This document shows, piece after piece, positions 58,563 through 64,000 of a stretch of DNA of 64,000 nucleotides. The notes under the pieces were generated by a model, which was not told the DNA's origin, searched no databases, and saw only the letters and a program-made list of their open reading frames with translations. The stretch comes from Thiomicrospira sp. WB1 (GTDB lineage: Bacteria > Pseudomonadota > Gammaproteobacteria > Thiomicrospirales > Thiomicrospiraceae): assembly GCF_001507535.1 (NCBI RefSeq), contig NZ_LQBN01000002.1, positions 434,001 through 498,000 on the forward strand, read 5' to 3'. Every line of letters begins with the position of its first letter. The stretch's first letter is position 1. The translations under genes and the position numbers were made by a program.

Positions 58563-60143
58563 TCAAAGGGTTTTCGTGGCAGTGAGCAAGCCATCAAAAC
58601 GACCATCCGGATAAAGACGGTACCCTGTTAAATCGGGTCGATGGACGACGTATTGATCTTCATACCATAAAGGCATCACCGCCAGCGTGGCCTGAAGATG
58701 TCCTTGAAGACGCCGGTACAGACGTGCCTGCTCAGCCACTGATTCGGCAGAGGCAGCCTGTTCGATCAACGCATCGGCGGTGGCATCCACATAGCGGCCC
58801 CGGTTGGCGCCTTTGGGTGGAATGGCCTGACTGTGAAACACATACTCAAAGATATCCGGGCTTTTAATCCCCACCCAGGCCAGGCTGTATAGCTGGAAGC
58901 GTCCCTGCTTGATATCGTTATAAAAAGTCCCCCAGTCATAACTCTGAACAGACAGGTCAATGCCAATGGCTTTTAGTTGCGACTGATAAATGGTGGCCAA
59001 ACGGATGCGGGTGGCATCGGACGAAGTTTTAAAACTTAAGGGCAGTCGACCCTGTGCATCAAACCATTGCGGGTGACGTTGACGCACCCCGGCGATCATG
59101 GCTCGGGCCCGATCCGGGTCATAGGAAATTTGTGGCAAGCCCTCGACGCCTGCCCAGTGCTGAGGTACCAGCAACCCGCCGGCCAGGCGCGCACGCCCTT
59201 GAAAAACCGCCGACACAATGGCGTTACGATCAATGCCAAGCGCGATCGCTTCACGCACTTCCTGACTCGCCAGCGTTTCGTCTGCAAAATTAAATCCGAT
59301 GTAACCAAATCCGGTACCGTCCGACCAGTCCACGGCAAGACCTGGGTGTGCCTGGCAATAAGCGGCTAGCTCGGGAGACAGGTCGTTCTGAACCAGATCC
59401 AGCTCTCCTTTACGCAACTTCAAAACACGAACCGTCGCATCTTTGACTGGCCGAAACACCAATTTCATGCCATCGGGACGTTTCAACACCAGTTTTTGTT
59501 CACTGGCGGACACAAACCGACAAGGCCCGGCCCCAATGGGATGCTCCTGAAAGCGATGTCCTTCAGCCAGCCTTCGTGCTGGCAGAATCCCCAGCACCAG
59601 ACGGCCCACAAACAACGGGTCCGGCTCGGACAGAAAAAAATCCACTTCGGTGGGCGATATGGCCACGACTCGGTTCAGCGCTTTTAACGCCCCGCGATGC
59701 GGCGAACCGGTCGAGCGTGTCAGCACCGATTGATACGTCGCCGCCACATCATGGGCCGACAGTTGGTAATTTTGAGACACAGATGCGTCATGAAAGACAG
59801 GAAATTCACGGAGGGTAAAGCGATAGTGCGTCGGGCTCAGACGTACCCAGTCCGCCAAATCTGGTATGGGTTCAAAGGCAGCGTTAAAATCAATCAACTG
59901 ACGGTATAACAATCGATTGATGCGGCTCGACAAGGCATCGGTGGCAAAGCGCGGGTCCAGCATCCGGGGCCGACCGGTCACGCCCATTTCAATGGTATCC
60001 GCCTTGTTTGATGGCGGTGCCCCCTCACACCCCGCCAATCCGGTTACAGAGGCGGCCAAGGTAATGGAACCCGCCAAAAACGTTCGTCGTTCGTGATTCA
60101 CCGAAGCAGACAGGTGTGGCATGCCCTTGTTAGTTTCCGCCAT
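58563..60143 (-). CDS. ABC transporter substrate-binding lipoprotein, family 5 (oligopeptide type)
   Basis: A 526-residue precursor with a twin-arginine-like start (HERRTFLAGS, Arg19-Arg20) and a lipobox LAGC with lipidated Cys39, so it is probably Tat-exported and anchored in a periplasm-facing membrane. The mature chain has the SBP_bac_5 pattern (PRMLDPRFATDALSSRINRLLYRQL; EVREAIALGIDRNAIVSAVFQGRA). Partner permeases lie three genes downstream. It starts 3 nt after the tolC-type gene. Ligands are inferred as peptides. Confidence 0.9.
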   Translation of the reverse strand: MAETNKGMPHLSASVNHERRTFLAGSITLAASVTGLAGCEGAPPSNKADTIEMGVTGRPRMLDPRFATDALSSRINRLLYRQLIDFNAAFEPIPDLADWVRLSPTHYRFTLREFPVFHDASVSQNYQLSAHDVAATYQSVLTRSTGSPHRGALKALNRVVAISPTEVDFFLSEPDPLFVGRLVLGILPARRLAEGHRFQEHPIGAGPCRFVSASEQKLVLKRPDGMKLVFRPVKDATVRVLKLRKGELDLVQNDLSPELAAYCQAHPGLAVDWSDGTGFGYIGFNFADETLASQEVREAIALGIDRNAIVSAVFQGRARLAGGLLVPQHWAGVEGLPQISYDPDRARAMIAGVRQRHPQWFDAQGRLPLSFKTSSDATRIRLATIYQSQLKAIGIDLSVQSYDWGTFYNDIKQGRFQLYSLAWVGIKSPDIFEYVFHSQAIPPKGANRGRYVDATADALIEQAASAESVAEQARLYRRLQGHLQATLAVMPLWYEDQYVVHRPDLTGYRLYPDGRFDGLLTATKTL

Positions 60144-60146
60144 GGA

Positions 60147-61547
60147 TCAGGACGCGTCTCCGTCCAGGGTCACCGTCGGCACCGTTTCTTGCCGAGGTGC
60201 AGAGAGCAGACGCTCAAAGCGTTGCAACGTATCGGCCGTCAATGAACCTGCCGCAGCTTCTAGGCGTAGGCGACTCAGAACCACATTGTGTAATGATTCC
60301 GCCAGATTGCGGCGGGCCTGAAACATGTTGGTGCGCGCCGTCAGCACTTCCAGCATATTACGCAAGCCCACTTTATACCCCTCTTCGGCGGCTTCCAGAA
60401 ACGCATCGTTTGACACTACCGCCGCTCGATTGGCGCGCACCAATTCCAGTCCTCTTTCCAGATTGCGGGCTTGGACCCGCGCATTCAAGCGTGCCGACTC
60501 TTTGGCGTTGCGCAAAGATTGGTTCGCCGCCTGATAGCTGGCCCGCGCCTGCGCTACCTTGGCTGAGGTGCCGCCGCCGGCATAAAGCGGCAAGCTGGCA
60601 TAGACACCAACCGACAGGGCATTGCTGTCCTGATAACTACTGGCATAGGCTTCTTCATAATCGGCATAACTCTGGTGCTGATACTGACCGCGTAAATCCA
60701 CACTGACCCAGTGACCGGACTGTTGCACCTCGATTGCTTTGGACGCAGCCGATGCAGCCTGTTGGGACTGCAGAACCGTCAGGTTATTCGATTCAGCTTT
60801 CGCTTCCCAAGTTACCACATCAACCGGTTTCATATTCAGTCGTGTGTCCAGGCGAATTTCTTTTAACTCGGAAACCGGCTGACCGGTCAATTTCATCAAT
60901 TCCTCTTTGGCCACATCCAGATCATTTTCAGCCGAAATACGCTGAGAGCGCGACAAATCAAAACTGGACTTGGCCTGCAGTACATCGGTTTTGCTCGCCA
61001 ACCCCACATCCGCAGAAGCCTGAGCCCGTTCCCACTGGGTTTTATCAGAACTTTCCCGAGCTTTGGCCAGACGCACTTCTTCCAACGACAAAAGCACTTT
61101 GAAGTACGCATCCGTCACCCGCTCGATCACGCTTTGTTCGGCTTCCTGCAACGCAAACTGAGCTTGTTGGCGCTGAAAATCCGCCTGATCATAGCGAGCA
61201 AACTGATCTTTACGGTAAAGGGTTTGCGTCAGACTCAACCCGGCCTGTCGACGGGTGTTATCACGCCCTTTCAGGTCCGAATCCTGACGCGTCACATCGG
61301 CATCTGCCGAGAGTTGAGGCAACAAAGGCGCCCGGTTGATCTCCACCACACGTCGATCCGCTTCAAATTGTGCTCGAGCCTGAGCCAGTTGGGCGTCATG
61401 CGTCACCGCCATCTGATACACATCCATCAGACCGGTGGCGCTCTGGGCGGGCATTCCCCAACCTGCCAGCCCCAGCGCCATCACCCAGGTTTTCAAACCT
61501 GCACGGCGGCCGACTTGCTCCGTTTTATGTTTCAAGCAGTTTTTCAT
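60147..61547 (-). CDS. tolC: TolC family outer membrane channel protein
   Basis: A 466-residue outer-membrane efflux channel. Signal peptide (VMALGLAGWGMPAQSA) is followed by two repeated coiled-coil/beta halves: LMDVYQMAVTHDAQLAQARA and NALSVGVYASLPLYAGGGTSAKVAQARASYQAANQ with the GYKVGLRNMLEVLTA segment. TolC serves many export systems, so its position just before a peptide-binding lipoprotein need not mean a shared task. The 5' end overlaps the CYTH gene by 23 nt; an internal ATG could shorten it. Confidence 0.9.
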   Translation of the reverse strand: MKNCLKHKTEQVGRRAGLKTWVMALGLAGWGMPAQSATGLMDVYQMAVTHDAQLAQARAQFEADRRVVEINRAPLLPQLSADADVTRQDSDLKGRDNTRRQAGLSLTQTLYRKDQFARYDQADFQRQQAQFALQEAEQSVIERVTDAYFKVLLSLEEVRLAKARESSDKTQWERAQASADVGLASKTDVLQAKSSFDLSRSQRISAENDLDVAKEELMKLTGQPVSELKEIRLDTRLNMKPVDVVTWEAKAESNNLTVLQSQQAASAASKAIEVQQSGHWVSVDLRGQYQHQSYADYEEAYASSYQDSNALSVGVYASLPLYAGGGTSAKVAQARASYQAANQSLRNAKESARLNARVQARNLERGLELVRANRAAVVSNDAFLEAAEEGYKVGLRNMLEVLTARTNMFQARRNLAESLHNVVLSRLRLEAAAGSLTADTLQRFERLLSAPRQETVPTVTLDGDAS

Positions 61548-62043
61548 CGTGACTCCAATCGCAATATGGTTTCTGACTCAGGCTGATGTTGTAAAACCTG
61601 GGCAGATTCGTGACCTCTTTGGTGACCCAGTCCGGCAGGGCGACCGCTTCGTCCTCGCTCGCCATTTCCACTTCGGCCACAATCAAGCCGTCATTATCGC
61701 CCAAAAAAACATCCACCTCCCAAGTATGTGACTCGAATGTAACATAATGGCGATATTTTTCAATCACAGGCCCCACTGTGAGCGTCGATAACATGGTTTT
61801 TGCATCTTTCAAATCAATCGGATACTCATATTCGTCCCGGCTTAAACCGATTTCAAGGCTTTTGATATTGATGTTGGCCTCATCGTCTTCGATCCGAATG
61901 CGCACAGAGCTTTTGGCATCAGGGTGAGTCATATCATTCAAATACCCCTGGGCAAAATGCTTGCGCTCATGCGCCTGATGCACAGCCGCTTCCTGCCAGG
62001 CAGCCACATCGACCAAAAACTTGCGTTCAATCTCTCTCGCCAT
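61525..62043 (-). CDS. CYTH domain protein (triphosphate tunnel metalloenzyme)
   Basis: A 172-residue protein starting with the defining EIERKFLV motif (Glu4-x-Glu-x-Lys), followed by HFAQGYLND, SSVRIRIED, and paired charged strands that form the tunnel (EYEYPIDLKDA; TWEVDVFLGDNDGLIVAEVEM). Small CYTH enzymes of this length usually hydrolyse inorganic triphosphate or act as adenylate cyclases; inferred here as triphosphatase. It overlaps tolC by 23 nt. Confidence 0.9.
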   Translation of the reverse strand: MAREIERKFLVDVAAWQEAAVHQAHERKHFAQGYLNDMTHPDAKSSVRIRIEDDEANINIKSLEIGLSRDEYEYPIDLKDAKTMLSTLTVGPVIEKYRHYVTFESHTWEVDVFLGDNDGLIVAEVEMASEDEAVALPDWVTKEVTNLPRFYNISLSQKPYCDWSHDEKLLET

Positions 62044-62072
62044 AAAAACCAGACCTGTTGTTTCGCTGAAGG

Positions 62073-62984
62073 TTATAAATCCCGTGATTGGGTAATGGAA
62101 CCGGCCGGGTAAACACCCGTCGACAGATAACGATCACCGCGATCGCAAACAATGGTGACGATCGTCGCCCCCGGCGTTTCTTGGGCAATCTGAAGCGCAC
62201 CCGCCATGGCGCCGCCCGACGAGACGCCGGAAAAAATGCCCTCTGTGGCCGCCATCTCCCGCATGGTCGACTCGGCCAGCGCCTGAGGCATGTCAATAAT
62301 ACGATCCACCCGTCGCTCGTCATAAATCTCGGGCAAATAGGCTTGTGGCCAGCGCCGAATCCCCGGAATCGCTGCCCCTTCCTCGGGCTGCAAACCGATA
62401 ATTTGAATATCCGGATTCTGTTCTTTCAGGTACATGGACGTGCCCATGATGGTTCCGGTCGTACCCATGGCACTGACAAAATGCGAGATACGGCCTTCTG
62501 TCTGTTGCCATATTTCCGGCCCGGTCGTTTGGTAGTGCGCCATCGGATTGTCTGGGTTGGCAAACTGATCCAGCACATGACCCTCTCCCTGATGCTGTAA
62601 GCGTGCCGCCAGATCCCTGGCCCCTTCCATGCCTTCTTCCTGGCTTACCAGTATCAATTCAGCGCCGTAGGCGGTCATGGCCGCACGCCGCTCCTGTGAC
62701 ATATTGGCGGGCATAATCAGCTTCATCCGATAGTCGAGCATCGCTGCGACCATGGCCAGCGCGATGCCGGTATTGCCACTGGTGGCCTCAATCAGCGTGT
62801 CACCCGGTCGAATTTCACCGCGCTTTTGCGCCTGATAAATCATGTTGAAGGCAGGCCGATCTTTGACGGAACCCGCCGGATTATTGCCTTCAAGTTTGGC
62901 CAGCACCGTAGACCCGTTGTCAAATTCAGCCATCCGCTGCAATCTGATTAAGGGGGTATTTCCAACCGTATCCATCAATGTCAT
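62073..62984 (-). CDS. cysM: Cysteine synthase B
   Basis: Makes cysteine (or S-sulfocysteine) from O-acetylserine. The start at 62984 gives MTLMDTVGNTPLIRLQRM and 303 residues, the CysM length; the open frame further upstream is inside the UbiA gene. PLP Lys41 lies in NPAGSVKDRPA, with the TSGNTGIALAM loop and VSAMGTTGTIMG. The ATG overlaps the preceding gene's stop as ATGA. Confidence 0.95.
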   Translation of the reverse strand: MTLMDTVGNTPLIRLQRMAEFDNGSTVLAKLEGNNPAGSVKDRPAFNMIYQAQKRGEIRPGDTLIEATSGNTGIALAMVAAMLDYRMKLIMPANMSQERRAAMTAYGAELILVSQEEGMEGARDLAARLQHQGEGHVLDQFANPDNPMAHYQTTGPEIWQQTEGRISHFVSAMGTTGTIMGTSMYLKEQNPDIQIIGLQPEEGAAIPGIRRWPQAYLPEIYDERRVDRIIDMPQALAESTMREMAATEGIFSGVSSGGAMAGALQIAQETPGATIVTIVCDRGDRYLSTGVYPAGSITQSRDL

Positions 62985-63895
62985 ATCATTTTCCCCATCC
63001 ATAACCCTGTTGCCACCAACGCCGGTGTCAGCAACACCACGACCACATTCCAGCCTAGCACCGCTTTGAGACGTGTCAAATTCCGATGATCGCGCAGAAC
63101 GCGCCATCCCAGCGGTGCGGCCAACAGCATCGTGATGAATCCCAGGGCAGCCGAAGGCGGCAACACCTCGCTCAGAATCGCCGTCGCCAGAACGGCGTAC
63201 GCCAGTCCGAGGCTTTGCACAAACACGGTGGCACTGGCTTGCGTCCCCAATTGCATTGGCAGAGTGAGCCGCCCGACCCGCGCATCGGCGGCGACATCCG
63301 GAAACTGATTCAACAATAACAGGTTATTGACCAAAAAAAACATCATCAAAGCCAACAACAGCATGGCCATCGATATCTGTCCCTGCAACAAGAATTCAGT
63401 GCCCAGCATCATCACCGGACCGAATGCCAGTCCCGGAGCGATTAACATGGCAAAAGGCCGGCGCGTCAAATGCGAGGTATAAAAAACCACCAGCCCCAGA
63501 CCGGCCAGACCAAACCAGATCAGCTCCCCTTGTCGAGTCAAGGCCAGAAACAGACCCGCCGCAGCGATGAACCCAACCAAAAACCAACCGGCCCGCAACA
63601 CCCAGCCCACTGCATCAGGACAGGCCTGCAAGGCACCACTGCCACCACTGAACGGCGTTTTGGCGGTCAACCCATCCAAACCGGAGCGGGCGTCGTCGTA
63701 TTCATTCAGCCAATTCACACTGAGGTGTGCGGCCAGTGCCAGCGAAAAGACCAGCCCCCACTCAACAACTGGTGCAGACGGACCGATTGCAGAGAACGTC
63801 AACGCCATCACCATCACCGTCAACAGCAAAAATGGTGGCCGTGCTGACCGCCATAAGGCGTACACACGTGAACAAGCCACATTGGATGACATCAA
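62981..63895 (-). CDS. UbiA-family prenyltransferase (MenA-like)
   Basis: A 304-residue membrane protein with about eight to nine helices. The first Asp-rich motif is NEYDDARSGLD (Asn64, Asp67, Asp68, Asp74) and the second is NQFPDVAADARVGR. The pattern LNEYDDARSGLD is closer to MenA/1,4-dihydroxy-2-naphthoate transferases than to UbiA proper, but no other menaquinone gene is visible, so the aromatic substrate is uncertain. It is coupled to cysM. Confidence 0.85.
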   Translation of the reverse strand: MMSSNVACSRVYALWRSARPPFLLLTVMVMALTFSAIGPSAPVVEWGLVFSLALAAHLSVNWLNEYDDARSGLDGLTAKTPFSGGSGALQACPDAVGWVLRAGWFLVGFIAAAGLFLALTRQGELIWFGLAGLGLVVFYTSHLTRRPFAMLIAPGLAFGPVMMLGTEFLLQGQISMAMLLLALMMFFLVNNLLLLNQFPDVAADARVGRLTLPMQLGTQASATVFVQSLGLAYAVLATAILSEVLPPSAALGFITMLLAAPLGWRVLRDHRNLTRLKAVLGWNVVVVLLTPALVATGLWMGKMI

Positions 63896-63985
63896 TCATG
63901 ACTCCCGGGCAGGTGTTGCCCACGCTTTGCCAGAAAAAGCAGGCCGGCGCAACAGACAGGGCCGCTGCGTTGAACCCTAGAACTC

Positions 63986-63991
63986 ATTATA
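63986..63991 (-). promoter_or_regulatory. -10 element upstream of the UbiA-like gene
   Basis: A perfect TATAAT on the minus strand about 90 nt before the gene. The matching -35 would lie beyond the window edge. Confidence 0.45.
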
Positions 63992-64000
63992 CCCCAGCCT

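Noticed and set aside
62088-62600. Open frame of 170 codons opposite cysM
   Set aside because: Shadow of a conserved gene on the other strand.

Overview
The window is a gammaproteobacterial chromosome segment of moderate G+C. This is shown by the lpx/bam/uppS cluster, the rpsB-tsf-pyrH-frr cluster, accA-tilS-pyrG-kdsA-eno-ftsB, surE-pcm-yqaA, map-glnD-dapD-yffB-dapE and yoaA next to tsaB. Gene order is closer to Pseudomonas and Oceanospirillales/Thiotrichales-like bacteria than to enterics, but I cannot name a genus. Almost everything is housekeeping, packed tightly with many ATGA or 8-nt overlaps.

Layout: (1) 1-6.2 kb: the 3' part of recJ, converging on an alaC-hom-(374-aa protein)-thrC operon. 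(2) 6.4-9.2 kb: an Mth938-like protein, a DJ-1/PfpI protein and a membrane alpha/beta-hydrolase. (3) 9.3-11.4 kb: yqaA, pcm and surE without the nlpD-rpoS pair that often follows them. (4) 11.5-19 kb: a Smr protein, then ftsB, eno, kdsA, pyrG, tilS and accA. (5) 19.1-25 kb: ycaO, a small c-type cytochrome, an unknown secreted protein, tsaB, a YoaA/DinG helicase and a zinc-free-type rpmJ missed by length-filtered ORF calls. (6) 25.29-28.66 kb: an AT-rich foreign insertion with imperfect inverted ends. It carries a 605-aa zinc-ribbon transposase-like gene and a 344-aa membrane protein with degenerate pentapeptide-like repeats. (7) 28.7-43.2 kb: cheV, then rnhB-lpxB-lpxA-fabZ-lpxD-skp-bamA-rseP-cdsA-uppS-frr and pyrH/tsf/rpsB, with dxr missing from its common position. 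(8) 43.4-50.7 kb: map, glnD, a VOC protein, dapD, a YffB-like protein, dapE, a small membrane protein and a cyclic-nucleotide-binding protein. (9) 50.8-64 kb: an NSS transporter, murB, an MscS channel, then one long minus-strand run: UbiA-like, cysM, CYTH, tolC-like, an oligopeptide-binding lipoprotein, TetR, an L,D-transpeptidase, two ABC permeases and nagZ.

Two observations stand out. First, a 12-bp palindrome, ACCAGGCCTGGT, occurs nine times exactly (plus close variants) in both intergenic and coding DNA. It is usually flanked by T-rich and A-rich arms, is far above chance for a 12-mer in 64 kb, and is absent from the foreign insertion. Second, the 3.4-kb insertion looks like a complete mobile element with its own cargo. 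It has a 5' hairpin that covers the transposase ribosome-binding site, and a structured 3' region ending in a terminator. Smaller signals include an 18-bp perfect inverted repeat in the pyrH leader, a nested-stem leader upstream of rpsB, and a peptide-uptake/peptidoglycan-recycling gene cluster lacking ABC ATPases.
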